A DNA stretch of 64,000 nt from Hydnum rufescens UP504 (GCA_014904985.1 MU128950.1:216677-280676), one strand, 5' to 3'. Shown: positions 12,456-25,126, numbered from the stretch's first letter. A program made the numbers and translations. The notes: generated by a model from the sequence alone, not told the origin.

Positions 12456-13499
12456 GACCTCTTAGGCTGGCTTTCACTACGCAGGAAGGGACCTAAGAGG
12501 TCCAGCACTGATATCCAGCAGCTCCTGCAATCACCAGCACTCAGCTGCTATCAGGGCTTTCTTCTAGCACCTGCTGTCATACTGAGAGCCAGCTGCTCCA
12601 ACCCATGCTATAGTAGCTGCTATATCATCAGAAGACCTCTTCATAGGTCCTGATCTGTGGCTGTGTGGCTGTGCTTACAGCAGCAGCTGCTACCCTCAGA
12701 GCTAGCAGCTCTTATAATGAACAATAATCAGCTGCTATGTGCCCATGCAGCTGCTAAGACTCAGGTCAGCACCTCCTATCCATCCCAAAGTAGCTGATAT
12801 ATCATCAGAAAAGCTGGTATGTGGCTGTGCTCCTAGCAGCTGCTGGTATATTGAGAATGAGCAGCTCCTATAATGAACAGTAATCAGCTGCCATATGGTG
12901 TGCAGCTGCTGAGATTCAGAGCCAGCAGCTCCTATCACTTCTATAGCAGCTGATATATCATCAGAAAAGCTGGTATGTGGCTGTGCCTCTAGCAGCTGCT
13001 GGTATATTGAGAATGAGCAGCTCCAATAATGAACAATAATCAGCTGCTATATGGCATGCAGCTGCTGAGATTCAGAGCCAGCAGCTCCTATCACTTCTAT
13101 AGCAGCTGATATAACATCCAAAGAGCTGCTCATAAGCTCTGTGGAGCCAATATGTGGCTGTGCTTCCAGCACCTCTGAGAGCCAGCAGCTCCTATAATGA
13201 CCAATAATCAACTGCTATATCAGGATGCAGCTACTGACATTTAGTACCAGCAGCTCCTTTCCATTCCATAGCAGCTCCAATCTACTGCATAACTAGCTGA
13301 TATACCTTAGGCTTGAATGTGCCTACTTGTAGTACTTGTAGTACAAAAAATCATGGGTGGGTGGAGGGTGTTGAAAGTCCAGTGGTCTAAACTGCCAAAA
13401 TCCCAGGCCCTACAATGAGGTCACAGGTTCAAATCCTGCCATTGGAACATTTCTGGTGACTAATCATACTTACAGCAGCACATGTAAGGGTGATTAGTC

Positions 13500-13825
13500 A
13501 GCAACCCCCAACCAGGGGTAGACATACACCCAGCCAATTCCAACCCTAACCCTAAACCCCAACCCCTAACAGTCCCTAACCATCAACTATACTACTAGAC
13601 ATGGGGGTAGACGTTCCCAACCTGTACCATGTGAACTCCAACCCTCAACAACCCCAACCCAACCCTAACCCTAACCCCCCCCAACAGTCCCCAACCCTCA
13701 ACATGTAGCTGCTGTGGGACAAGCAGCTGCTGTGGGGGGGGGACATTCCCAACCTGTACCATATCAACTCCAACCCCCAACAACCCCAATCCAACCCTAA
13801 CCCTAACCCCCCAACAGTCCCCAAC
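13500..13825. repeat. tandem repeat with telomere-like CCCTAA words
   Basis: Three degenerate copies of a unit of about 110-130 bp containing ACATTCCCAACCTGTACCAT, then CCAACCCTAACCCTAACCCC and CCCAACCCTCAACA. Each copy holds two or three CCCTAA units (near 13,545, 13,665 and 13,795). They lie inside the inverted-repeat element, not at a sequence end. Confidence 0.8.
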
Positions 13826-14030
13826 CCTCAACAAGCAGCTGCTGGGAAACAAGCAGCTGCTGGGAAACAAGCAGCTGCTGGGAAACAAGCAGCTGCTGGG
13901 AAACAAGCAGCTGCTGGGAAACAAGCAGCTGCTGGGAGACAAGCAGCTGCTGGGAGACAAGCAGCTGCTGGGAGACAAGCAGCTGCTGGGAGACAAGCAG
14001 CTGCTGTGAAATGAGCAGCTGCTGTGAGTT
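13826..14030. repeat. 17-18 bp minisatellite AAGCAGCTGCTGGGAAAC
   Basis: About twelve head-to-tail copies, the later ones with GGGAGAC or GTGAAAT in place of GGGAAAC. Every unit contains the perfect palindrome AGCAGCTGCT. Apparent protein frames in all phases here are artefacts of the repeat. Confidence 0.9.
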
Positions 14031-14418
14031 GAGCAGCTCCTGAATGGAGAAATGAGCAACTCAAGATATCAATAATAGGAGCTGCTGGAGGAGGAGCTGC
14101 TCCTTGGGCCATTAACAGCAGCTACAGGAAGATGAGCAGCTCTGATTCTCTATGGGATGGAGTTCCAGGGCAGCTACAATAGTATTAACAGCATGTGAGC
14201 AGCTCCAATACTGCCTTAAAGCAGCTGAAATAAACAGATTGCTGCACTGCAGGAGCTTCTATGCATGAAGCCAGGAGCTCCAATGGACAATAAAATGAGG
14301 CTCCATGAGCTACCCTAGGGTCAGACCCTGTGAGCAGCCTCTGTTGGCATTGTGGTTACTTAGCAGTCTGAGACCTCTTAGGTCCCTTCCTGCGTAGTGG
14401 AAGCCAGCCTAAGAGGTC

Positions 14419-15732
14419 CAAAGTAGTGTCCCTATTGTGAAGTGGTGCTGCAGCAATGTCAGGACTGTGCTGCAAACTCTGAGTCTCCAAGATGTCAAGC
14501 AGCAAGTAGTTGAGTACTTTCTGCCCTGGCTGGATGTAAAACCCAAAAGCTGGCACAACCAAGAGCTTGGCACAATACATTCCAAACATGACTCAACACC
14601 TCAAGTGTGACCAGGATGATTTTGGGGGAGTGAAGTTTCAATAGTGGATATGTGTGAAAATAACCTGAAAGATACTAATGGATTCATTGACAGAAGTATG
14701 ATAAGGGATAAGATATTTAGAGATCTTGAATGTAAAAAGAATTAAAATAATGAGGTAGGGGGAACAGAGATGGGGGGTACTTGACTTTGACTCTGGTAAG
14801 GTGGATTAGAGACCTGGAAAGATGTAGCTACTGGTCCCCAATAAAAAGACAGTGTGGAATCATCAAGATGAGATGGAAAAGACAGCATGTAATGGGCTGG
14901 ATAGGACTGGGGTGGTAAATAGGACTTGTATGATGTGGATACATGTAGTAATGATCAGCAGGAGGCCCTTGTATATGCAGGTAATAAGGCAATGGATATG
15001 GTGGGGGCAAGGATGCAGGGAGGTGACAGTGTGGTATATATTGGAATGGTGGTGAAGGTTCTTGATTAGAACTTGAATACCATGTATGATTAGGGCCTAC
15101 TACACAGAAAGGAGGCAGATAAGCTTACCATTGTGGTGCTATAGGAGTTGGATGAACCCATGGCAAGGGGGTATCATTGAGTCAAGACAATAACAAAACC
15201 AAGCCATACAGAGGACTTGATGAGGAACCAGTACCAGATTTGTTGCACTGCAGAGCAAATTGAGCATCAACCTTTGCCTTCTTTCCACTCCTTTCCCCCA
15301 CCCCCCCCCCCAACATGGATTGATATCAGTATTCTGTCATTCTTGTTTTGTTCAGTGATCATGAAGAATAGATCCATAAGCAGCAGCAAATTCCATTTCT
15401 GTCTTGATATTTGGTGGAAGAGAGACAGTGGCTGGGAGAATTTGTGGGGGTGGTGCTTGAGAAAGATAAAGCTTGAGGGTGGGAATGAGGTTAAGAAGAG
15501 CTGGAAAGGGATGCAGCAAAATTGGATCCTTGATTGTCACTTGGAAGAGAGCTGAAACATGCTCTATATTTGGATCATGATGGGGCTGAGGTGGCAGTGG
15601 TAGAGTATGACTGAGTGTTGGAGAAGTAGTTTCAGGAGTATCTCCCTGAGCTTCAGGGAGTTCATTGTTAGGGTCATGTCCATTTGTTGTGATGTCAAGG
15701 CTGGTATCCCCTTGGACAGTCTTGGGATATAA
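14419..15732 (-). other. CpG-poor stretch with fragmentary minus-strand frames
   Basis: A minus frame at 14,589-14,356 (MYCAKLLVVPAFGFYIQPGQ...) runs into the right inverted repeat of the preceding element and looks like a real protein fragment that the element cut. A proline/tyrosine/histidine-rich minus frame lies at 15,010-14,828 and may be the low-complexity tail of the Mutator-like gene. A C run occurs at 15,297-15,311. No family assigned to the fragments. Confidence 0.3.
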
Positions 15733-18037
15733 TCACTGGATCACACATAAATGCTTGCAAAAACCAATATTTCTGCTCACAAATGAAGGACAGGAACAGG
15801 TGTACATCTCAACATCTGTGTGATATAACATATTCTCTTGAGAGGCAGATTGGACAGTATAGGATCCATCAGGGAGGGAGTGGATAAAGGTTGTCAGACC
15901 AGGATAAAACAAATATGTCAGCTTCAAACCTTTACACTCTTGCTTGTTATATTTTGAGCTTGAGATTAGGCCCCTCAAGACCATGTTTCTGCCACAAATA
16001 ACTCATCTTGTAATGCAACTCAATATTTCTGACTAGCATGCAAATCAGATGATCTGCCCATTGATTTTGCTTCCCTTGTAAGAATTTTTCCCTTGAGGAC
16101 ATGATGCCAACTAGAAAATATATGAATAAATCTGAAGTGATATATCAAAAAAGAAAAAGGTGTGGCTCATGCTTCAATAAGCATGTTTGTATCCACTTGC
16201 TCATGGATATTCCAACCTTGTCATGTGATGGCAGACCACCAGTTCCTCCACATATCTGCATGTTATTAGAGTTGAGTTTGACAGCATGGAAGCCTCAAAG
16301 GAAATTCCCTGGTAACCATTTGGTCTCAATATATTCAATAAAGGACTGTGGAATGACATCAGGTTTTGACCTTTTAATTTTTACCCCTAGCCCATCAAAT
16401 TCTTTACCAGTTGGAACCTGTAACCATTTCTGCAGCATCACCCACAGCTCAGGGTATGCAGCTATTGAAAAATGTTGTTGCCATGCATGAAAGACATGCC
16501 ACCAACAAAGAAAAATCATTGCTGAGGTCCAAATAGCACTCACCACATTTATCTGGGCCTGGTCACAGTCAGTCATTGTTTGTTTAGGTATCTGAGGATT
16601 GGTGGCATAGAAGGTGCAGAAATAGTGGCATAATGTGGCCTCACACCCATTTGATGAAAGCATATATGCAACAGGTGCACCTTTAGTCAAAAATTAATTG
16701 ATGAGTCATATGATTGAATTTTTGGAAAAAAAAATCTTCAGAGAACATACCATGGCCCCAAAAGTCTCAACAGAGTAGGGTATAAAGATTGCAATTGACA
16801 TAGTGAGTGGTGTTATGAGTACTGTCTACACAAATCTAATGTGTTCCAATCTCCTTGAAGAGCTCATGCTCTTGAGGGGTCTGAATAATGATATAAAATA
16901 AATCTGACTCAAGCCCAAGCCCTGGATGGGGCTCTTGGTGTTTCTTGCTTTAAAGTCAAGGAGCTCCTTATTTTCCTTCAAGTGGTCAACCCATGCAAGG
17001 ACTGAATGTGCATCATCTGGGCATAACTGTACATTCTTGGCCTCAATCAACATCTATATTTCAACTGTTGTTAGTCAGGGAGTCCCCATTAGAAGCAGAA
17101 ACTGATACCTGTATCCATCATACATCACAACTAATAAGGAGATTTTCATGAAGTAATACTTCCTCATTCTGTCCATTATGGTGAATACCTGATTGAATTT
17201 TCTCAACCTATCAAAGAGTTTGATCAATAGATATCCTCCCACATTACTGAATTTTACTGTGCATACTATTACACTTGGTTGTATACCTTCATGCAACATT
17301 TTAATGATGGCTTCACAAGTGACCCTTGGGATACATGTATACATCAAGTTCAGATGGCCAATTTCATGACTGTGCTGTGGCTTGTAGGATCCTAGAATAA
17401 CAGGGATGTCTGCATAGGTCTTAAGTGCAAGTGAGCAATGACAACTGCCCATAATCTGGAATAATTTGGATTCAGATATGGGGATGCAGTCCAAGGCAGA
17501 GAAAAAAGTGATATGGAGGAGGGGTTATCATATACAATGCACCCACTTTGTCTCAACCTTGTGAGTTCACTGAGGATGCTTTTTCATGTGTTTTTTTTCA
17601 CCACCACTCCCCATTCTTCTGCAGACATATTGTGTGTATATTGATGCTCCATTAGCCACAGAATCCCTTTGCTTTAGAATAAACTCAATGGTTTTTTCTT
17701 TTGACTCATTGGCCAGCTGCACAAGAAAAACATCATGAGACAGCCATTGTTTGTTCCAATGCAAGTGGTTAATATCATACAAGAACATCCCAACCCTCCC
17801 ACTCTTGATAGATGGGTCCCACTGAGTATTTTAGCCATTGTCATGGATGCCAATCTCAGTGACCAGTTCATCTGCCATGAAGTAGATGGGACTTGGGGGA
17901 GGAAGAATAGAAGAAAATAGAATCCAGGAGCAACACTCAATATTAACATTAACCAAAGCCAAAATGCTGGTACTGGTACCAGGCAGATGCTGAGCCAAAT
18001 TTTTGGTTTGCATCCAGCTGGGGTGGAAAGTCAAGAC
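15733..18037 (-). pseudogene. Mutator-like (MULE) transposase, decayed
   Basis: Minus-strand segments in the order of a MULE transposase: a FLYWCH/FAR1-like N-terminal part (YVCRRMGSGG near 17,610; SCHCSLALKTY and HSHEIGHLNLMYT near 17,440-17,340), the DDE core starting VDSTHNT (first Asp, about 16,830), an intron at about 16,690-16,750, then GAPVAYMLSSNG, MTDCDQAQ (second Asp, about 16,575) and FLCWWHVFHAW (16,500), and a SWIM zinc finger (CSCPSF...GFCKH, about 15,800-15,760) ending at 15,733. An in-frame TGA after YTLLC at about 16,767 stands where arginine is expected. Frame changes between segments show decay. The 5' side is cut by the 23.8-kb hAT at 18,038. No MULE terminal repeats recognised. 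Confidence 0.75.
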
Positions 18038-18190
18038 TAGTGTTGTTAAAGACTTGGGCTCAAGCTGGCTTGAGTCTGAGCCAAGTCCATTCTGAGCCAA
18101 GTTGAGCCAAGTTGTCTGCTTATGAAGCAAAAGACTCAACTCAACTTTGGACAACTTGGCTTGGGCTTGAAGTCAGCTCAAGCCAAGGCT

Positions 18191-19200
18191 CAGTATATAA
18201 TATGCTCAAAGAGATAGTGTATTTGGCATGGTCAGGAGTTAGGACACTTTAGGTAGAACTACTATAGTACATGGAAGGATTTGTAGAAGGGTAGGAAACT
18301 TAGGGTAAGAAAACACCTAATTTTCATTATTTGAACCTTAGGTCCTCAGCTAAGCTACCTATATACACAAGCAGACTTGGAGTTGGACAATGGACAGAAA
18401 CCAGGATGACTAAGAACCAACAAGTCATTGACTAATGAAAATTATGTCACCTGAATCATGTCATTGCCTAGACTCCCTAGCAAATCTCATAAATAGATTA
18501 AGGACCTTCCGGGCTGGGTGGAGCCTTCCATAATAGGAAGAGGCCAGCCAGATCTGGAGCCTGTCTAAAAATAAAAATCCATACCATGTGCTACTCAGGA
18601 GTTCTGGGCCAGCAGATAAAAGTCTGTCCATTACACCCCCAATAATAATAATTCTTTCCCTCTTACCACTACAAGCCAGACAGTGCTTTGTGAAGCTGTG
18701 TGAAGGTATTCCCTGGTCAACACCTAGACCTTGTAAGATTTTTGTGGACTCAGCTTAACAACCAGCTGGCACAAGAAAGACTGAATTCTGAGACACCAAC
18801 ACCTACCTGAAAATCTGAGGATAGCCGAACCCCTCAGTTTCTGACTCATACCCATCTTGAGGACTGGCAGCTCCTCTCATCTACCAGCTAGCAACTGCTT
18901 GAGGACAGTATAATCCCCTCTTCTGAGCCCTACCCATTTGACTAATCCTGAGACAGTCAGTCTCAACACTCTTATTTCCAGTACAGATAGCTTTCTATCC
19001 TAGTACTGTTCTAAAAGCTTACAGGCATTCCCATCTATATTGGAAGGGAAGTACCTGTCTCACCTTGGCATATTAAGGCAAGGTTTTGAGCTCTAAACTC
19101 AAATCCTCCCTTAGGTTTCTCACGTCCTATATAGAAGAAACCCCTACAGGATTGAGGACCTCTACAGTCCACACTAAACCAATACAATCACAAACCCCAA
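18191..19200. other. 5' untranslated part of the second hAT, no gene seen
   Basis: Between the left end repeats and the first recognisable transposase exon there are no coding frames of note. A TATA-like stretch or start site could not be assigned with confidence. Confidence 0.35.
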
Positions 19201-19794
19201 TTTTTTTTTCTCTCCTCATACCATGCGGGATCCTAGGAAGTGAGTACCAAGCAATCTGTCTTACTCTGGCACCCCCAAATGGAAGAAGACACTGGAAATT
19301 GATCCTCAGCTCCTCCCACAGACACCACCATGGACAGCAACTGCACCTGCCAGATCTGGGGACAGCCCTGCCTCTATTGCACCACCAGCTATCCACAGGT
19401 GCACTGAACAGCAACTAGGTGAGGTGGTCTCTTCCACACAACATACAACCCCAGTCCCCCTACATCATCAACACATTCAGGGTGGAGGGACCTCTTCACC
19501 TCAGATGCTTCAAAACTCTCCCACACTTCATCCCCCCATGAAGGGGCCAAAGTGGCATACCACAAAGACTGCAGATATAGATTTTTCTTTGTGAGATATG
19601 AATTAATACCTGGCTGCCAGGGAGCATGGTGCAAGGTTTGCAAGTATACCCAATTTTTTAATCCATTCATATGAGAGTTCAGAGAATATTTACTTATTGG
19701 ACAGGTCTCTCCATGATGAGTCCAATGGCACAATGCCTGATGATGGTTGCACCTGGGAGTATGAAAATTCAAGCACATCCACACTCCATAATCA

Positions 19795-22272
19795 CACCTA
19801 ATGCACCCTCAAAATAGTACCTCTTAGGTGGTTTGAGTTTGCATCTACAAACCACCTAAGAGGTGTTCTGAGTATAGGCATGTCTAAGACACACCTGAGG
19901 GGTATTTTTGGGGAATTTTTTTTCTAAGTTCACTATATAGACATGTCTAAAATAGCCCGCCACAGGCACCACCTGGGAGAGTTTGTTCACTGGCTGGAGA
20001 GTGTTACAGGTCTAATTTAGGCATGTCTAATAAGATATTTTCTGGAGCCTTAGAGGTGTCTATCATCCTTACTGTGTGTCTACTGGTGTCTAAATCAACA
20101 TTTTGAGCCCAAGACCCCTGGTGGCAGTACTAATAGGTGTCTAATGTTGTCTAGATCCAATAATAATCCAATAATAATGGTGTTATTGTGGATGCATGTC
20201 TACTAGTGTCTAAATTAGAACAAAGGCATCTGCTCAGGGGGAGATCATTAGATGGTATCTAATGGTGTCTAATTCAACACTTGTGGTACTCTTGTGGATG
20301 TGTGCACAGTAATGTCTAAAGCAAACTTCTTGACATAAGGGCCCCTGCTCAGGTGACATCATTAGGTGGTGTCTAATGGTGTCTAAATCAAACATTTTGA
20401 CATAAAGGCACTTGCTCAGGTTGCAGTACTAAGAGATGTCTAATGGTGTCTAGATCAATAATTGTGGGACCATTGCAGATGTGTGTCTACTAGTGTCCAA
20501 ATCAAAACAAAGGCAACTGCTTGGACAACATCATTAGGTGTCTCATGGAGTCTAATGCTGTCTAAATCAATAGTTGCTCCTGTGCATGTCTGTCTACTAG
20601 AGATGTCTAGAGATGTCTAGGCATGTCTAGACATGTCTTGGCATGTCTAGAGATGTCTCAGTATGTCTAGACATGTCTAGATGCATCTAGTCATGTCTAT
20701 AGTCATGTCTAGACACATCTGGTCATGTCTATAGTCATGTCTAGACACATCTGGTCATGTCTATAGTCATGTCTAGACACATCTGGTCATGTCTATAGTC
20801 ATGTCTAGACACATCTAGTCATGTCTATAGTCATAGAGTATGATAATATAATGTACTAATTATGTGCCAAAAGTATCCCAATCCACCCACTTTAAGGTAG
20901 GGAACTGGACAATGGATACCAGAGGCAGTGAAACTTGGCAAAACATACCCAATGAGCATACTATTCTGAAACTTGGCATGTGATTAGACACTGCTCAGAT
21001 GAAGAACATATTCAATTTTCAGCCAAATCCATGCCATGCCAAGTTTCAGAATAGTATGCTCATTGGGTATGTTTTGCCAAGTTTCACTGCCTCTGGTATC
21101 CATTGTCCAGTTCCCTACCTTAAAGTGGGTGGATTGGGATACTTTTGGCACATAATTAGTACATTATATTATCATACTCTATGACTATAGACATGACTAG
21201 ATGTGTCTAGACATGACTATAGACATGACCAGATGTGTCTAGACATGACTATAGACATGACCAGATGTGTCTAGACATGACTATAGACATGACCAGATGT
21301 GTCTAGACATGACTATAGACATGACTAGATGCATCTAGACATGTCTAGACATGACTAGACATGACTAGACATGACTAGCCATGACTATAGACATGTCTAG
21401 ACATACTGAGACATCTCTAGACATGCCAAGACATGTCTAGACATGCCTAGACATCTCTAGACATCTCTAGTAGACAGACATGCACAGGAGCAACTATTGA
21501 TTTAGACAGCATTAGACTCCATGAGACACCTAATGATGTTGTCCAAGCAGTTGCCTTTGTTTTGATTTGGACACTAGTAGACACACATCTGCAATGGTCC
21601 CACAATTATTGATCTAGACACCATTAGACATCTCTTAGTACTGCAACCTGAGCAAGTGCCTTTATGTCAAAATGTTTGATTTAGACACCATTAGACACCA
21701 CCTAATGATGTCACCTGAGCAGGGGCCCTTATGTCAAGAAGTTTGCTTTGGACATTACTGTGCACACATCCACAAGAGTACCACCAGTGTTGAATTAGAC
21801 ACCATTAGACACCATCTAATGATCTCCCCCTGAGCAGATGCCTTTGTTCTAATTTAGACACTAGTAGACATGCATCCACAATAGCACCATTATTATTGGA
21901 TTATTATTGGATCTAGACAACATTAGACACCTATTAGTACTGCCACCAGAGGTCTTGGGCTCAAAATGTTGATTTAGACACCAGTAGACACACAGTAAGG
22001 ATGATAGACACCTCTAAGGCTCCAGAAAATATCTTATTAGACATGCCTAAATTAGACCTGTAACACTCTCCAGCCAGTGAACAAACCCTCCCGGGCAGCA
22101 CCTGCAGTGGGCTATTTTAGACATGTCTATATAGTGAACTTAGAAAAAAAATTCCCCAAAAATACCCCTCAGGCATGTCTTAGACATGCCTATACTCAGA
22201 ACACCTCTTAGGTGGTTTGCAGATGCAAACTCAAACCACCTAAGAGGTACTATTTTGAGGGTGCATTAGGTG
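19795..22272. mobile_element. foldback element with 1.2-kb inverted arms
   Basis: Left arm 19,795-20,980 and right arm 21,035-22,272 are reverse complements with few differences; a 54-bp spacer separates them. The ends read CACCTAATGCACCCTC and are flanked by a perfect 8-bp duplication CATAATCA (19,787-19,794; 22,273-22,280). A palindrome from ACCTCTTAGG to CCTAAGAGGT lies just inside each end. The inner half of each arm (20,600-20,830; 21,180-21,480) is a tandem array of TGTCTAGACATG-like units. No coding frame. The 8-bp duplication suggests mobilisation by a hAT-type transposase. It interrupts the zinc-finger exon of the second hAT. Confidence 0.93.
20586..20836 (+). repeat. TGTCTAGACATG satellite, left arm copy
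   Basis: A short-period array of ATGTCTAG(A)C words, with a 34-36 bp higher-order unit (TCTAGACACATCTGGTCATG...) repeated about four times at 20,700-20,830. The mirror image lies at 21,180-21,470. CTAGAC/GTCTAG half-palindromes make it self-complementary even within one arm. Confidence 0.85.
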
Positions 22273-22443
22273 CATAATCACATAGAAAAGTATCATCCTG
22301 ATGAATACATTAAGGCTTGTAATACAAGTGGCTGGACTATCAGCATTACATCTCTTTGTGGGAAAACATCCCAAGCTGAACCACCATCAATGAAAGAAGC
22401 ATTTACCTCTCAAGGATTTCTGAACCATCTTGTTTGCTGGATC

Positions 22444-23119
22444 TATGGATGCCTTTGGTCTGGTTTAAACCTACAGAACCTGGGTTTAAACCTAAACCAG
22501 ACCCAGGTCTGGTTCCATTCAGGTCAGGTTTCATTTGGTTTTCTTCAGGTCAGGTTCAGGTTTTTCCCTTACCCTGAATCCAAAAACCGGTCTCAAACCA
22601 GGTTTAAACCTGAACCTGAAAGGTAGGGTGTAGCTTCCATTCCATGTAAATTGACCATGATTCTGGTACCAAATCTGCCAATTTGCAGATGTGACTATAG
22701 TTCTGGAGTCAGAAGTCACATGACTCAGCAATCAAATGAGGTGATTGGTGCAGGTCACAAGTCACATGACAGAATACAGTGACTAAATACCATCTCTAGA
22801 AGATGTGTGAGCAATAAATTGAAGTGAAAGGGGGATAGGAAGGAGATGTGGATGTAAAGCAGGATGTAAAGGGAGTGGCAGAGGCAGAGACTTGAGCAGA
22901 GGGTCTAGATATTCTGTAGTACCCCCTGAAAATGTTGGCTGCCCCCATACCTCAGGTTTCAGGTTTAAACCAGGTTTAAACCAGAACCTGACTTGAATGG
23001 AACTGAACCTCAGGTCAGGTTCAGGTTTTGCCCTGATGGGTGATTTCAGGTTTCAGGTCTGGTTTAGGTTTTGCCCAAAATGGGAAAAACTGAACCAAAA
23101 CCGAACCTAGGCATCCATA
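22444..23119. mobile_element. hAT-type MITE (676 bp)
   Basis: Ends TATGGATGCCT and AGGCATCCATA are inverted repeats, bordered by a perfect 8-bp duplication GCTGGATC (22,436-22,443; 23,120-23,127). Subterminal zones carry GGTTTAAACC and CAGGTCAGGTT words in both directions, reminiscent of the subterminal words of the 8.3-kb hAT. No coding capacity. Removing it restores the hAT reading frame ...LVCW-ITVDDQ. Confidence 0.9.
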
Positions 23120-24676
23120 GCTGGATCACAGTGGATGACCAGGTATGCACTTATAACCCATGAAAGTGACACACCTGTTCTGACACAGCTCCTCTTCAAA
23201 GTCTATGCATGTTATTGAGTGCCCAGAGTTTCAAGAACTTCTCCTTTACTTGAATAGTAGCTTGGCTGAAAAGATATACCACATTGTATGACAATCCAAA
23301 ATACCATTATCAAATTATGGCGTGAAGAATTTGACAAGCTGAAGGAGATGGCAGTAAGATTCACATGTGGTTATCCACAAACTCATCTACAGTAACTGGT
23401 GGATTCAGGCCTCACTTGGGAAAATATCATTCACAGCTGACATATGGTCAGACAGCTGGCTCCACCCATTCTTAGCCATAACAGTGCACTGGATACAACA
23501 CCAAGACAACAATTCTCTAGTGCTTTGTGCAGATCTCATAGCCTTCCATTACCTTGCAGGGAGCCATGATGGGAAATCCATATGTGCTGCTGTGAAGCAA
23601 ATGCTTGAGTGGGAGAATATCATAAACAAAGTACATGGGAAATCAAACCTTTCTGGCCCTTTTTAACTATATCCTCACTAGATCAGATGGTGGACACTCA
23701 ATAATGCCACAAACAATGACACATTTATGGCTGAGCTCAAAAGAGTCCTGAAAGCAGAAGGGATCTCACTTTCATCCATGCAAAATAGGGTTTGGTGAAT
23801 GGGATCACTTACATTATGTGATTTACACCCTAATAAGGTAGGTGCCAGCTGCTTTGCCCACATAATTAAAATTGTGGTTTAGCATGTCCTCTCAGTCTTA
23901 AAGATTGTACCTCATGGCAATGCTATGGGTTGAGCCTGTACACCTGTCAATGCCATCCAGTCATCTGGTGATCAATGTGTTGCATTTCTGGATATCATAC
24001 ACAAAGGGAATGCTGTGGGAGATTTTAACCCCTGAAGTCCCTGAAGTAGAATTACTTTGGGAAGTAGAGATGCAATGGGATTCAGCTCATGGAATGTTGT
24101 GGACCATTCTGCCGGCACAAAAAGTATGTCCTTACAAACAAGATCCACTCATGTCTGTGCTAATATCTTCAAAGGCTATGCAGGCAATGTCCATGAAGCA
24201 CAAATACCATGAACTCCAAAGCAAGAATTTGACCAAGACTCAATGGGCCATTGTGCAGAAAGTGTATGACATCTTGGATGTAAGTTTAGGCCCCCCATAC
24301 CTCTCCAAGCTGCAAATTGACTACCATCTCAATAGTACCCACACTCAGTCCAACACTTAATGGTGGGCAAGATGACCCCAATCCTCAGTGGAACTCTACC
24401 CACTGTCCAGTCCCTTCAAGATTGGTGGCAGGAACACATGATTTCAAATCCAGACACATTGCCCTATGTACTCAAAGGAATGGCATGGCTAAACAAATAC
24501 CATGAGAAGGCAGGAAAGACTTGTGCTTATGTGATTGTGATGGGTGAGTACCATCTTTTCTCCTGCTGCAACCACAAACTGATGATGGAATTATCACAGT
24601 CCTTAATCCAAGTATTAAAATGTATTTTATTCAGAAGCAGTGGTCTCTGATGGAAGTAGAAGAAGTGGTGGAATGG

Positions 24677-24791
24677 GCTAGTGAATTTATGTGCTAAGAT
24701 CTTACTCTAGATAGTCCTGGTGAGGTGTGTGAAAGATTCCACTGAAGGTGGAAGCTTGTGCGTGAGAAACTGGAGACCGGCCGACTGTGCT
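24677..24791 (-). repeat. Ngaro-like split repeat B2
   Basis: Direct repeat of 25,012-25,126, beginning GCTAGTGAATTTATG and ending GGCCGACTGTGCT on the plus strand. It marks the 3' end of the element. Confidence 0.85.
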
Positions 24792-24864
24792 GGGCGGGTG
24801 GGCTCGGGCGGGTGGGCGGGTTCTCATGACTTTGGCCAGAACTCTCTAGAGGGTGGGTGGGCAG

Positions 24865-25011
24865 TGACAGAAAGCAAGAAGGACTGTCTGCCAGATGCAG
24901 GATTTTCTTTGAGCTGACTGAGAGGCAGCACAACGAAACATCCAGCAGTCTCCACTCCTTCATTACACTAGCCTACATGCATGGCACTCATGCCTCACAC
25001 CACAACCTTGA
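24865..25011 (-). repeat. Ngaro-like split repeat A2
   Basis: Direct repeat of 30,141-30,287 (TGACAGAAAGCAAGAAGGAC ... CACAACCTTGA on the plus strand). It abuts B1 directly, with a 73-bp G-rich spacer towards B2. Confidence 0.85.
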
Positions 25012-25126
25012 GCTAGTGAATTTATGCACTAAGATCTTACTCTAGATAGTCCTGGTGAGGTGTGTGAAAGATTCCACTGAAGGTGGAAGCTCATGCATGA
25101 GAAACTGGAGACCGGCCGACTGTGCT
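25012..25126 (-). repeat. Ngaro-like split repeat B1
   Basis: Direct repeat of B2, directly downstream of the recombinase frame on the minus strand. Confidence 0.85.

Larger units (their letters stand above)
12456..14418. mobile_element. non-autonomous inverted-repeat element filled with AGCAGCTGCT repeats
   Basis: A 47-bp inverted repeat bounds it (12,456-12,502 and 14,372-14,418; one mismatch). Each copy is itself nearly palindromic, beginning GACCTCTTAGG and ending CCTAAGAGGTC. The interior has no coding frame of interest and is dominated by the palindromic word CAGCTG in AGCAGCTGCT context from about 12,510 to 14,330. No matching target duplication is visible beside the ends, so the limits of the mobile unit are uncertain. 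Confidence 0.6.

Noticed and set aside
13540..13810. Chromosome end suggested by CCCTAA repeats
   Set aside because: Only two to three units at a time, inside a mobile repeat, with sequence continuing on both sides.
13595..14112. Frames coding poly(AAACLP) or poly(SSCL)
   Set aside because: Product of the 17-18 bp AGCAGCTGCT minisatellite.
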